Source: DTBU01 sp964568845
GTDB taxonomy: Archaea > Thermoproteota > CALKCG01 > B24
DNA: 64,000 nucleotides
Assembly (NCBI GenBank): GCA_964568845.1
Contig: CAZMSC010000001.1
Coordinates: 34,843-98,842, forward strand
Direction of reading: 5' to 3'
The position numbers and the translations under genes were made by a program. The notes under the pieces were generated by a model. It searched no databases. It saw only the letters and a list, made by a program, of their open reading frames with translations, and had not been told where the DNA came from. Shown here piece by piece: positions 26,070 through 34,786 of the stretch (positions are counted from its first letter, which is position 1; every line of letters begins with the position of its first letter).

Positions 26070-26562
26070 TTATAGTGCTTTCTTGAAAAAGAGATCGTAT
26101 CCCCAAGGCTTTTCGTGCTTTTCAACGACTTTATAGCCCAATTTCATGTAGAAGTTTATCGCCCAATTGGCATTGATATCTACATAGGGGATCACAAGGT
26201 ATTTTAATCCAAACCTCCTCGCTTCAGCTTCGATGTGAGTTACAAGGGATGTTCCAATGCCTTTTCTTTGGTGTTCGGGAAGTACATAAACGAAGCGAAT
26301 ATTCCCTGAATGTTCGTTTAGAAGCTGTAAGGCGGCTACGCCAATGATTTTACCCTCTAGCTCATAGCCATGAAAGATCATCTCGTTAAACTTTTTCAAA
26401 AAACTCTTCGTAGGTGAAAACAGGCTCCTTGAAATACTCCGAGGAAATAATCTTCCGGTAGGCTTCAGCATTACTTTTATTTATGACATAAAGAGCCGCC
26501 ATAACATCTTTACGTCCAATTTGTGGATGAAGACCTTTCCCGACTTCATTTCTTCCCCCCAT
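26070..26562 (-). pseudogene. GNAT N-acetyltransferase gene broken by a frameshift
   Basis: On the minus strand, an N-terminal frame from the ATG at 26562 reads IGRKDVMAALYVINKSNAEA, then YFKEPVFTYEEFFEKV and a stop. The continuation is in the next frame: KKFNEMIFHGYELEGKIIGV, then VYVLPEHQRKGIGTSLV (acetyl-CoA site) to FYMKLGYKVVEKHE. The switch lies at about 26388-26402 in a T6GA5-type homopolymer; one extra base explains it. The joined protein would be about 160 aa, a full-length GNAT. It may be a real mutation or a sequencing error. Confidence 0.72.
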
Positions 26563-26730
26563 CCGCCAACACTTTTACGTTAAAGAGCCGCCATCTATTT
26601 CTCACCATACCAAATATAAGCCTTTCCGCCAAAACATAGCTAAGTCAAAACATGGAAAACAATATTGAGACCTGTCCATGTTATACTTTTTAATCATTAA
26701 GTGCTTGTAGATCTAGTGCTCTGGGTGGCT

Positions 26731-27420
26731 ATGTTGTCACTGCGGGAAATAGTCGATAGCTATATGCAGAAGGTTTCGGGTTTGAGGGAGCATTGCGATA
26801 GATGTCTTAGGACAGAGAGGTGGGGAGGAAGCGTTGTTCTAATGGTTGTGGATGCAGCCTTCACTTCTATAGGCTTAAACTACTTCACGGCTGTTGTTCC
26901 AAAGGTTGAAGAGTTCAACAAGAAGTTCGTTGAGAACGGGAGGGTGAGAAAGCTGAAGGATCTTGTGAATGCCGATATCGAAGAGTTGAGGAGTGTTTGG
27001 AAGAATAGGAGGTCTTGGGTTATCGCTAGGGAAATAGCTTCTTATCTCTCAACAGTGAGCGATGACGATAGAGAGGCTCTCAGAACTTGGGCTAGAAATG
27101 CTAGGCTTGAAAATTGGAAAGAAGACCCTATTGGAAGGATTAAAGGCGTCGGCTTGACTACTTTTCAATATCTACGGATGATGGGTGGAATCGATACCGT
27201 AATGCCGGATAAAATCGTTAAAAGGGTTGTAAATGAGATCTTAGTTAAAGCTGGCTTAGAGCCTGTAAACGATGATATGGAGTTTATTAGGAAAGCTGAA
27301 GAAGTCGCTTTAACCTGCGGGTATAGACCTATAGAGCTCTGCTGGATGACGTGGCTAATTCAACCCGAAGGAAAGATGATAAGAATGGAAAAGTATTCAA
27401 GCCTACTTTCAAAAATCTAA
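26731..27420 (+). CDS. Helix-hairpin-helix protein resembling DNA glycosylases but lacking the usual Lys
   Basis: 229 aa from the ATG at 26731 (MLSLREIVDSYMQKV); an upstream GTG at 26701 is possible. The segment IGRIKGVGLTTFQYLRMMGGIDTVMPDKIVKRV has the HhH-GPD layout (hairpin with GVG, then a conserved Asp in MPDK). In lyase-type glycosylases such as the Ogg at 5874 the position after the hairpin carries a Lys; here it is Thr. It might be a monofunctional glycosylase or a DNA-binding relative. TTATACTTTTTAATC just upstream is promoter-like. Confidence 0.55.
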   Translation: MLSLREIVDSYMQKVSGLREHCDRCLRTERWGGSVVLMVVDAAFTSIGLNYFTAVVPKVEEFNKKFVENGRVRKLKDLVNADIEELRSVWKNRRSWVIAREIASYLSTVSDDDREALRTWARNARLENWKEDPIGRIKGVGLTTFQYLRMMGGIDTVMPDKIVKRVVNEILVKAGLEPVNDDMEFIRKAEEVALTCGYRPIELCWMTWLIQPEGKMIRMEKYSSLLSKI

Positions 27421-27788
27421 GTTTAAACATTATGACTGCCCGAGAAGACAGTTAAGCTAATGGAGGGTTAAGTGGATATAGCTGAAGTCTTTCAAGGAGC
27501 ATAGGAGGGCTAAAGTTCGATCTAAATCTGCACTGCTTGAGAGATTTATGAGCCTTATGAACCGAAGATGGCAGGGTCATCTTCAAACTGACTGATGGAT
27601 TTTAAAATTTTTACATATAGTATATTAAGGAAGAAGAAAGCCTTCGGAGTAGGTTAGATGAATAAAATGAGGCCGTTTCATGGAAAACCTATGGAAAATC
27701 TCCATAGGGATATAATGGTAAAACTAGGGGAGGGGGGTTAACATCCATAGTAACAGCCATACAAAAATCCATAGTAAACACCCATAGA
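27421..27788. other. Gene-free stretch with a cluster of CCATAG words
   Basis: No supported gene. A short + frame (KSFKEHRRAKVRSKSALLE, about 27486-27542) may be a gene scrap. CCATAG or its complement CTATGG occurs five times within about 100 bases (27689, 27702, 27745, 27769, 27782), directly before the interrupted ORF at 27790. A TATA-like AGTATATTAAGG lies near 27618. Confidence 0.4.
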
Positions 27789-27789
27789 G

Positions 27790-27972
27790 TTGAAGTATTA
27801 CAAGACCAAGGATATCATACACGTCAAAGAGAAGACGCTGTTCCGATATGAGAACGACGGGTTCTAGTGTAAAACGGCATCGACGATAGAGGAGGCTTCA
27901 AAGTTCATAGAGGTGGGCTTCGAATACGTAACCACGTTCAACGGAATAATGATGTTCAGAAAGCGGAAGTGA
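27790..27972 (+). pseudogene. Short ORF interrupted by an in-frame TAG
   Basis: From the TTG at 27790 the frame reads MKYYKTKDIIHVKEKTLFRY, then a TAG at 27865-27867, then CKTASTIEEASKFIEVGFEY and ends FRKRK at 27972. The two halves look like one about 60-residue protein with beta-rich N-terminus and helical TIEEASKFIEV segment; the single amber codon is the only break. I do not recognise a named family. Decay is the simplest reading, and readthrough is not supported by anything else seen. Confidence 0.5.
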
Positions 27973-27977
27973 AAAAC

Positions 27978-28418
27978 TTAAACGTAGGACGTTTTACGTT
28001 CTGGATAAGTTTTACCGAAGAATTCCTCAACCCTCTTAACCAATTCTTCATCTATGGATTTTTCAGATTCAAATATCGGCGTTCTACGTTTCACCGCGTA
28101 CTTCCCCAACCCCAGCATAAGTATATACTTCAACTCATCTTGGGGGAATAATGCTTGAAAGCCGAAGGGCTCACTCTCCTTTAAAACCTTCATGAATATT
28201 TCAAAGTTTAGATCCCGCATCTCCGTCCCCACGGTTATGTAGCTGTAGGGGTTTACAGGCTTAGATTTAAGCTTCCAAAGCATCTCATCTTTATGTGCTA
28301 TGTAAAAATCCAGCCTTCCTCCGGTGTCGAGACCAGCCAACACCCTCCAGCCCTGTTTATCTTTATCATAGACGTCTTTTATACGCTTAATTATTTGGCT
28401 TCCAGATTCCACCGACAT
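27978..28418 (-). CDS. Hypothetical protein
   Basis: 146 aa from the ATG at 28418. No family recognised. The sequence is soluble and mixed alpha/beta (GWRVLAGLDTGGRLDFYIAHKDEM, MRDLNFEIFMKVLKESEPFGFQ), with a charged C-terminal helix. It ends six bases from the interrupted ORF on the opposite strand. No clear partner. Confidence 0.5.
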   Translation of the reverse strand: MSVESGSQIIKRIKDVYDKDKQGWRVLAGLDTGGRLDFYIAHKDEMLWKLKSKPVNPYSYITVGTEMRDLNFEIFMKVLKESEPFGFQALFPQDELKYILMLGLGKYAVKRRTPIFESEKSIDEELVKRVEEFFGKTYPERKTSYV

Positions 28419-28558
28419 TTCTACATTAGAAGGCTACACTGAGGTAAATAAACGTTAACTGAGGCCGCCATCTACCAGCCCTATGTCAACCAATATTTTT
28501 CTCCACCGCTGGTAAAGAGTTATTTTCAAGCTTAGAGAAATATTCCTCTAAGAATACC

Positions 28559-28972
28559 ATGAGCGGTTTAACTGTAGAGAGAGAAGTATGGTTCATAGGA
28601 TATGCTGGTAGGAGACCTGGAGACTTTCTAAACTCACTTAAGAACAACCATATAGAGTTGCTAGTAGACGTTAGAAGGTTTCCAAGCTCTAAAGTGGAAG
28701 CTTTTAGGAAAGACGTATTGATGGAGCTTCTTAAACGTGAGAACATAGCCTATTTATGGCTGGGCGACCTATTGGGAGGATACAGGAGCGGAGGGTTTGA
28801 AGAATACATGAAGACTGAAGATTTTGAAAGGGGGCTGGACATACTAGTTAAAGAAGCCTCTAAGAGGAGGACCTGTGTGATGTGTCTTGAACGTAAACAG
28901 AGATACTGCCACAGACGTTTCATAGCTGAAGTTTTAGAGAAAAAGGGGTTCAAAGTGGTGGAGATACAATGA
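28559..28972 (+). CDS. DUF488 family protein
   Basis: 137 aa. Family signatures: FIGYAGRRPGDFLNSLKNNHIELLVDVRRFPSSK, LGDLLGG, and CVMCLERKQRYCHRRFIAEVLEKKG, the last a Cys/His set that could bind metal. DUF488 proteins are widespread; function is not established. The start ATG at 28559 lies one helix before the conserved core. A terminator-like element follows at 29108. Confidence 0.88.
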   Translation: MSGLTVEREVWFIGYAGRRPGDFLNSLKNNHIELLVDVRRFPSSKVEAFRKDVLMELLKRENIAYLWLGDLLGGYRSGGFEEYMKTEDFERGLDILVKEASKRRTCVMCLERKQRYCHRRFIAEVLEKKGFKVVEIQ

Positions 28973-29107
28973 TGGACGAAACCCTTAATTATAAGCAGTA
29001 AAGTAAACTTAATCGGCGAATGAAGAAAGGATGAATTTACAGAGCGTAGAGCTATGAAGTCAGACGGGCGGACTGACGCCGTTGTCAGCAGTGTTTACAC
29101 AGAGAGG

Positions 29108-29144
29108 CGCCATTCCGAAGAGAGGAAAAAAGATGGCGTTTTTT
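29108..29144 (+). terminator. Hairpin plus T-run terminator
   Basis: CGCCAT (29108-29113) pairs with ATGGCG (29133-29138) and six T residues follow (29139-29144). It lies between the + DUF488 gene and the - fwdC gene, so it probably ends + strand transcripts. Archaea usually terminate at T-runs; the hairpin may be incidental. Confidence 0.45.
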
Positions 29145-29970
29145 AGAGTTCTTCTATCAACTGTTCGTAGAATGATAGGTGTTTGTTGGAGTCGGCATTA
29201 ATAAACAGTCTTCCAGAGCCCTTTTCACTAAGATCTCCTATGAACATGTAGAAGCGTCCTTTTAGCCTTTCAGATTCTACTCTAATGCTCGGCCTTATCT
29301 CCTCGAAGCTGAAGCTTGCTAAAATCGACGGAACATAGCCAAGTACGACTATTCTACCGTTCTTCATGAAGGCTCCAGCGCCTTTACCGCATCCACCTTT
29401 CACGTATATTGTTCCACCGCTCATATGAACCCCTGGAAAACCGCCAACGTCACCCTCAACTATTATCAAACCATTTTTCATTCTATAACCTACATTCCAA
29501 CCAGCTCTACCGTGAACTACCATAGACCCACCCCTCATGCCAACATCCTCACCTCTATAAGCCCCTCCTAGAAAATCTCCGGCATCGCCATAGACTTCTA
29601 TAGATCCACCTTTCATCTTAACCCCCAGCCATGGCCCCGCCAAACCCTCTACCACAATTCTACCACCCTTCATAGCTTCTCCAAAAGCTATGCCAGCCGC
29701 TCCTTTAACCCGTATCACTCCACGGCTCATCCTTCTGCCCACTCTCTTAACTTTGGAGAAGTCTCCGATGAGTTCAAGAGTAGTTTCTTCAGCTTCACCG
29801 GCTTCCTTCACTTTAAACAGTTCTCCGAAACGTTTTCTCCTACTGCCTTCATAGACTTCAACGTTTAAGACTTCAGATAACCGCTTTTCCTCAAAAAGCT
29901 CAGGCTTTATAGCGTCCGCCACCACTGGAAGCCTGAACTCGTAAATCGGAGTTATCTGGTAGACCTTCAA
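29143..29970 (-). CDS. fwdC: Formylmethanofuran dehydrogenase subunit C
   Basis: 275 aa from the TTG at 29970, which follows GGGAGGTG and sits one base after the fwdA stop; the ATG at 30075 lies inside fwdA and is rejected. The protein is a repeat-built beta helix with glycine-rich turns (GGRIVVEGLAGPWLGVKMKGGSIEVYG... pattern), as in FwdC and the glutamate synthase C-terminal domain. It is the scaffold subunit of the complex that reduces CO2 to formylmethanofuran or runs in reverse. Confidence 0.93.
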   Translation of the reverse strand: MKVYQITPIYEFRLPVVADAIKPELFEEKRLSEVLNVEVYEGSRRKRFGELFKVKEAGEAEETTLELIGDFSKVKRVGRRMSRGVIRVKGAAGIAFGEAMKGGRIVVEGLAGPWLGVKMKGGSIEVYGDAGDFLGGAYRGEDVGMRGGSMVVHGRAGWNVGYRMKNGLIIVEGDVGGFPGVHMSGGTIYVKGGCGKGAGAFMKNGRIVVLGYVPSILASFSFEEIRPSIRVESERLKGRFYMFIGDLSEKGSGRLFINADSNKHLSFYEQLIEEL

Positions 29971-29971
29971 G

Positions 29972-31675
29972 TCAAACACCTCCCTTGACCTGTAGTGGGC
30001 GAGAGTTAACGAGGAGGCTTTCATCAATAAGGTAGCTGTCAAATTCAACGGTATAGTAGTCTCTGAACTTTCCACGTATATCTGAAATCACAGCGTCTTC
30101 AAGGTCTTGGGAGATCGATGGGTTAATCCAGAAAATAGAACCCTCAGTACTTTTAACTACTTCACCGTTTACACAAACGACTTCTCCGCCCTTTATCGTA
30201 TACGCTGCTCTTCTAAAGGCTCTTCTAACAAGCTTGTAATCTCTAGATAAATCGATATTACGCGGGTTAAAGCCGTATATCGCTATATCTGCATCGGCTC
30301 CAACACCGAGATGACCCTTCGACTTCAAACCTAAAACATTGGCGGTTCCAGCTCTAGTGACTATAGCTATCTCGTAAAGGCTATACTCTCTGTCAATACT
30401 ATCCAGCATCGTCCTCTTTAAAGCTCTAGCATTGACCTTTTTCATAGTAGCCTCTCTAGCCTTACGGCTTATAAGCCAGCCTACAACCCTTGGATATTCT
30501 GTGAATGGCCCCGCATTCGGATGGTCTGTTGTGAGGAATACCCTCCATGGGTCTTTAATCATCAACGCCAGCTCGAGCCCTGTGATCCATTGAATCGCAT
30601 GTACGTAGTTCCGCTTCTTATACCTGAAGGGTACAATGCCGGCGGAAGTTTCACACTCTACATCCGCATTGACCCATTTATAGTCCGTTAATAGGTGGAG
30701 TTGAAATTGAAACGGCCCATCCGCAGTCATAGTCGTAGCGTTTGAGAAGATAACCTGACCTATATCTATGACTACGTGTGGATGCTTATTCACATAGTCT
30801 GCTACTTCAGGTGCTCCTGAAGTCAATTCGATCCAGCTTTCACCAGCGTAGGAGTTGAACTGGCAGTGGGTTAGGTATATGATTGGCTTATACCCATCGT
30901 ATAGGTCTCTGACGCAATCCATAGTGTCTATGAGCGTCTTATAGTTTCCAGGCTGTCCAAGCCTATTGGCGTGCACATGTATCGGATGGGGGATGTTTAA
31001 CATTTGGTTGACTTTACATAATCCCCTCAAGATCTCCCTAGGCGTTAGGTTGAAGTTCGGTATATTGTCGTCTAAACCTCTAACATTTCCTCCCCATCCC
31101 CAAGACTCTAAACCACCTGGGTTCACAATCTTAAGGGCATATCCTTTCAAAGCCTTCAAAAGCCAAGCCGAGTAGGCTACGCATTCCTTAAGCATATTCT
31201 TCTCGATATACTCCATTACAAACCAGCAATCTCCCACAAGCGGGAAAGAAGCCTTGTCTATTATCGGGATGTCATTGAGCTCTTCAATAGTGTGTCTCTG
31301 TTTAAGCATGGGAGTGGCGGGTTCTATCACCGTTGTATAGCCCATTCTGGCGTAACGATAACCGATTACAAAGGTTGAGGGAACGGTGCGTCCTACGCCA
31401 GACCTTAAACCAGGCTTACGTGGCTCATAATCTCTGTAATGGTCCTCCGGTCTTAAAGCCCTACCTGAATTCACCTTTGAACCTGCTATGTGACTGTGAA
31501 TGTCTACTCCTCCAGGCATTACAACCATACCCGTTGCATCTATGACCTTGACGTCTGCACCTTTAACTTCTTCCACTATCTTGCCGTTTTCCACAGCGAT
31601 GTCCATAACCTCGCCATTTACACCGTTCATCGGATCGAAAACAAAGCCGTTTTTTATCAGAATTTTCCCAGACAT
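29972..31675 (-). CDS. fwdA: Formylmethanofuran dehydrogenase subunit A
   Basis: 567 aa, full length. An amidohydrolase-fold subunit that hydrolyses or forms formylmethanofuran at a binuclear zinc site. Visible motifs: MPGGVDIHSHIAGSKVNSGR (metal-binding HxH), HPIHVHANRLGQPGNY, IYLTHCQFNSYAG and FLTTDHPNAGPFTEYP with the catalytic Asp. It starts at the base next to the fwdB stop, so the subunits are translated as one tight operon (fwdD-B-A-C). Confidence 0.96.
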   Translation of the reverse strand: MSGKILIKNGFVFDPMNGVNGEVMDIAVENGKIVEEVKGADVKVIDATGMVVMPGGVDIHSHIAGSKVNSGRALRPEDHYRDYEPRKPGLRSGVGRTVPSTFVIGYRYARMGYTTVIEPATPMLKQRHTIEELNDIPIIDKASFPLVGDCWFVMEYIEKNMLKECVAYSAWLLKALKGYALKIVNPGGLESWGWGGNVRGLDDNIPNFNLTPREILRGLCKVNQMLNIPHPIHVHANRLGQPGNYKTLIDTMDCVRDLYDGYKPIIYLTHCQFNSYAGESWIELTSGAPEVADYVNKHPHVVIDIGQVIFSNATTMTADGPFQFQLHLLTDYKWVNADVECETSAGIVPFRYKKRNYVHAIQWITGLELALMIKDPWRVFLTTDHPNAGPFTEYPRVVGWLISRKAREATMKKVNARALKRTMLDSIDREYSLYEIAIVTRAGTANVLGLKSKGHLGVGADADIAIYGFNPRNIDLSRDYKLVRRAFRRAAYTIKGGEVVCVNGEVVKSTEGSIFWINPSISQDLEDAVISDIRGKFRDYYTVEFDSYLIDESLLVNSRPLQVKGGV

Positions 31676-32959
31676 CTACTTCAACCTCCTAAGTATTTGA
31701 TTTAAGACGTCAACATCCGATAGTATACCGGGAGGAGGGTCTACTACTTTCCTTAACTGTAGGGGAACCCCATCCATCCTATAAGCTGTCCCACCCGCTT
31801 CAATCCCAACGTAGGCAACTGGTATTGCAACGTCTGCCATTTTAACGGTCGGCGTCACTGCAGGGTCTAAAACTATAAGCTTTACGTTTTTAAGCTTTTC
31901 AACGATATGATGCGGTAAATGACTACACGGGTCTGCACCCACGACGAACACCAGGTCGCAGTCACCTCTAGCTATGACGTCTATAGCCGACGTTTCCCCA
32001 GGGTTATACCTTGGATATCCCATTGAGAAGTCTACGCAAAACGGATAGCCAGTCTGCCATGTGAAAACCTCGTTGGCACCAGTCACGTTAAAGTGCCCCC
32101 TCATAGGGATCATTATAAACTTGGTCTTCTTGTTTAAGTCTCTGACGAGGGCTATAGCAGACTCGATATTATGCTCTTTCCCATAACTCATTGTAAGGCC
32201 TAAACCGAAGAATAAAGCTCCAAACTTCGCATTAACCATCATGTCTGCCAACTCTTCAAGCTTTGCCGCTGAAACGCCACCGACCTCTTCAACCTCTAGA
32301 TCCAAATCGTTTACCAACGCCCTTAAAGCTGTTAGAATCTCAAAGTCGCTATTCGGCTTAACCTGTATGAATACGTCCGCCATCGCAGCCGTAGGTGTTC
32401 GCCTAACATCTACAACTACCATTCGCCTATTCTTCCTCCCAGCCACAAACCTACCGTTGGATAGTGGACCATAACGTAACATGTGTCTAGGATGCGCCTC
32501 TACTGGATTGCAGCCCCAGTATATTATTAGGTCTGCCCTATGTCTAACCTGCCCCAGCGTCGCCGACGGTATCCCCATATCTTGCAGGCCAAGGATTGTC
32601 GGCCCATGACATACGACGGATATGTTATCTGCAAGTCCACCTGATAGATCAGCCATTTCTAAGCAGAGCTTTATGGCTTCGCAACTGGTGCATCCGAACC
32701 CGTAGAAGACAGGGTAGCTGGAATTTTTAACCATTTCCACAGCCTTTTCGATGGCTTTATCCAAGTCTGTCTCCACGTACTCACCGTTTACTCTGACCAG
32801 CGGCTTTAGAAGCCTATGCTCACCTAAACTTAAGAATTTACCGCGTCCAAGTGCGCACGCATTTCTAACGTTAATTATCTTGTTGGAATCGACTTCAACT
32901 TCTAGATCGTCGCAACAGCACCCGCAAAATGGACATAACACGTTTTTAATAACCTCCAA
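31676..32959 (-). CDS. fwdB: Formylmethanofuran dehydrogenase subunit B
   Basis: 427 aa. Tungsten/molybdenum-pterin catalytic subunit related to formate dehydrogenases, interconverting CO2 and formate. The N-terminal CPFCGCCCDDLEVEV holds the 4Fe-4S cysteines and GFGCTSCEAIKLCLEMADLSGG holds the predicted metal-ligand Cys (not selenocysteine). IYWGCNPVEAHPRHM is a family hallmark. Ends directly at the fwdA start. Confidence 0.95.
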   Translation of the reverse strand: MEVIKNVLCPFCGCCCDDLEVEVDSNKIINVRNACALGRGKFLSLGEHRLLKPLVRVNGEYVETDLDKAIEKAVEMVKNSSYPVFYGFGCTSCEAIKLCLEMADLSGGLADNISVVCHGPTILGLQDMGIPSATLGQVRHRADLIIYWGCNPVEAHPRHMLRYGPLSNGRFVAGRKNRRMVVVDVRRTPTAAMADVFIQVKPNSDFEILTALRALVNDLDLEVEEVGGVSAAKLEELADMMVNAKFGALFFGLGLTMSYGKEHNIESAIALVRDLNKKTKFIMIPMRGHFNVTGANEVFTWQTGYPFCVDFSMGYPRYNPGETSAIDVIARGDCDLVFVVGADPCSHLPHHIVEKLKNVKLIVLDPAVTPTVKMADVAIPVAYVGIEAGGTAYRMDGVPLQLRKVVDPPPGILSDVDVLNQILRRLK

Positions 32960-32962
32960 CGT

Positions 32963-33337
32963 TTAACCCTCCTTTTGAGGCTGCCCAGTTACCTTGACGG
33001 GTTCAACCTCTACTTCTAATCCTTTGAAGCTCGGCATTCCAGTTCCATGTGTTTCAGGGTTTGTCAGACTGTTAGCCCAAGGACCGTATGCCATAAATAT
33101 CACTCCCGGATGGGGAGCGTACTTAGATTTCACAGCCTTAACTATGATGCTTCCATACTGGGAGCTTATCCTTACGTTTTCACCCTCGCTTACGTTCAGC
33201 GTATTCATGTCTTTGGGGTCGATTTGGCATACCATTGTAGCGTCTATGTAGCGTTTTGAAAACTTACTCGCCTCCTTTCCCAAACCCTGTTCGAGGCTTC
33301 TACCGGATATAAGTATCATTTTGACCAGATCAACCAC
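32963..33337 (-). CDS. fwdD: Formylmethanofuran dehydrogenase subunit D
   Basis: 124 aa. Molybdopterin-dinucleotide-binding domain that completes the FwdB pocket; ILISGRSLEQGLGKEASKFS, GENVRISSQYGSIIVKAV and FMAYGPWANSLTNPETHGTGMP are typical. First gene of the visible fwdDBAC operon, three bases before fwdB. The electron-transfer subunits FwdF/G and FwdE are not in the window. Confidence 0.93.
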   Translation of the reverse strand: MVDLVKMILISGRSLEQGLGKEASKFSKRYIDATMVCQIDPKDMNTLNVSEGENVRISSQYGSIIVKAVKSKYAPHPGVIFMAYGPWANSLTNPETHGTGMPSFKGLEVEVEPVKVTGQPQKEG

Positions 33338-33458
33338 CGCCCTAGTTTTTTAAACAAAAGCTCTTAAAGAAAAATCATATGTCTAACTGGTTTAAAAATT
33401 GTCTCCTACTCAGTAAGACTTATTCAATATAGCTTGAAACTATTATATAGGTGTCTTT

Positions 33459-34742
33459 TTGGAGAAAACGTCTCGTATAGCTGGCTTTTACAAGTTGAAC
33501 TTGGAAGATAGGTTGCGAGTAGTAGCTGAGTTTGCAGGTTTAACCGAGGAGGAATGCGCCCTACTTAGAAACACTGGAAGCTTAGAGCTCAGTTTAGCTG
33601 ATAGGATGATTGAAAATGTCGTAGGCGTGATGCATATACCGTTAGGTATAGCTTTAAACTTCCTCATAAATGGGAGAGATTACATGGTTCCTATGGCTAT
33701 AGAGGAGCCGAGCGTCGTAGCAGCGGCAAGTAATGCCGCGAAAATAGCTAGAGTCAAGGGAGGCTTCCAAGCGTCTACAACACCACCCATAATGATCGGG
33801 CAAATACAGCTTGTTAAGGTTCCAGACCCATATGGAGCCAAGTACACAATCCTAACACATAAGGATGATATTTTAAGTAAGGCAAACGAACAGGACCCAG
33901 TATTGGTTAAGCTGGGTGGCGGGGCGAAGGATTTAGAGGTTAGAGTTGTGAGGTCTGATTTGGGACCTATGGTCATCACCCATCTTCTCGTAGACGTTAG
34001 AGACGCTATGGGTGCAAACGCCGTTAACACCATGGCTGAAGCCGTCGCACCGTTAATAGAGAAGCTTACTGGAGGAAGAGTATATCTACGTATAGTTTCA
34101 AACCTAGCCGTCTATAGGCTTGCAAGAGCGAAGGCAGTGTTCGATAAGGAGGCTTTAGGCGGTGAGGAGGCCGTTGAGGGAATACTGTATGCATACCACT
34201 TCGCTAAGTCAGATCCGTTCAGATGCGCAACGCACAATAAGGGAATTATGAACGGTATAATCGCAGTAGCACTTGCTACAGGCAATGATACTAGAGCATT
34301 GGAGGCTGGTGCCCATGCCTACGCCGCTAGAACTGGCGAGTATCAACCATTAACTACTTGGGAAGTTAATAGCGACGGCGATTTAGTGGGTACAATAGAG
34401 CTGCCTCTAGCCGTCGGAATAGTGGGTGGAGCCACAAGATCCAACCCGTTGGCAAAAGTCTGTTTGAAGATTCTGAGTGTAAAGTCTGCCTGCGAACTGG
34501 CGGAGGTCATGGCTTCAGTAGGGTTGGCTCAAAATCTCGCAGCATTAAAAGCATTGGCGACTGAGGGCATTCAAAGGGGGCATATGAAGCTTCACGCCAG
34601 AAACATAGCTATAATGGCTGGTGCTACGGGTGAGCTGATAGATGAGGTGGCGGAAAGGATGGTAGAGGAGCGCGTTATAAGAATAGATAAAGCTAAGGAG
34701 ATCTTGCAGAGGCTTCTTGCAGAGAGGAGGAAAGAAATGTAA
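33459..34742 (+). CDS. hmgA: Class II 3-hydroxy-3-methylglutaryl-CoA reductase
   Basis: 427 aa. Makes (or degrades) mevalonate; in archaea of this kind it should serve isoprenoid lipid synthesis. The length, the N-terminus SRIAGFYKLNLEDRL and the C-terminal GIQRGHMKLHARN mark it as class II (Pseudomonas mevalonii type, also found in Archaeoglobus). Catalytic candidates are Glu in AIEEPSVVAAAS, Lys in HNKGIMNG, Asp in ATGNDTRALEAG and His in GHMKLHARN. Start TTG at 33459 gives the usual N-terminus. Most archaea use class I, so this was probably acquired long ago. Confidence 0.95.
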   Translation: MEKTSRIAGFYKLNLEDRLRVVAEFAGLTEEECALLRNTGSLELSLADRMIENVVGVMHIPLGIALNFLINGRDYMVPMAIEEPSVVAAASNAAKIARVKGGFQASTTPPIMIGQIQLVKVPDPYGAKYTILTHKDDILSKANEQDPVLVKLGGGAKDLEVRVVRSDLGPMVITHLLVDVRDAMGANAVNTMAEAVAPLIEKLTGGRVYLRIVSNLAVYRLARAKAVFDKEALGGEEAVEGILYAYHFAKSDPFRCATHNKGIMNGIIAVALATGNDTRALEAGAHAYAARTGEYQPLTTWEVNSDGDLVGTIELPLAVGIVGGATRSNPLAKVCLKILSVKSACELAEVMASVGLAQNLAALKALATEGIQRGHMKLHARNIAIMAGATGELIDEVAERMVEERVIRIDKAKEILQRLLAERRKEM

Positions 34743-34786
34743 AATGTTTTTAAGATTCCATTTATTTTTTAAATAGTGGTGTAGTT

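Noticed and set aside
25852..26106. 84-residue - ORF
   Set aside because: Low-complexity, overlaps the end of the GNAT gene and has no domain-like sequence.
27865..27867. Pyrrolysine codon
   Set aside because: No pyl genes in the window and the ORF is tiny; a plain stop mutation is simpler.
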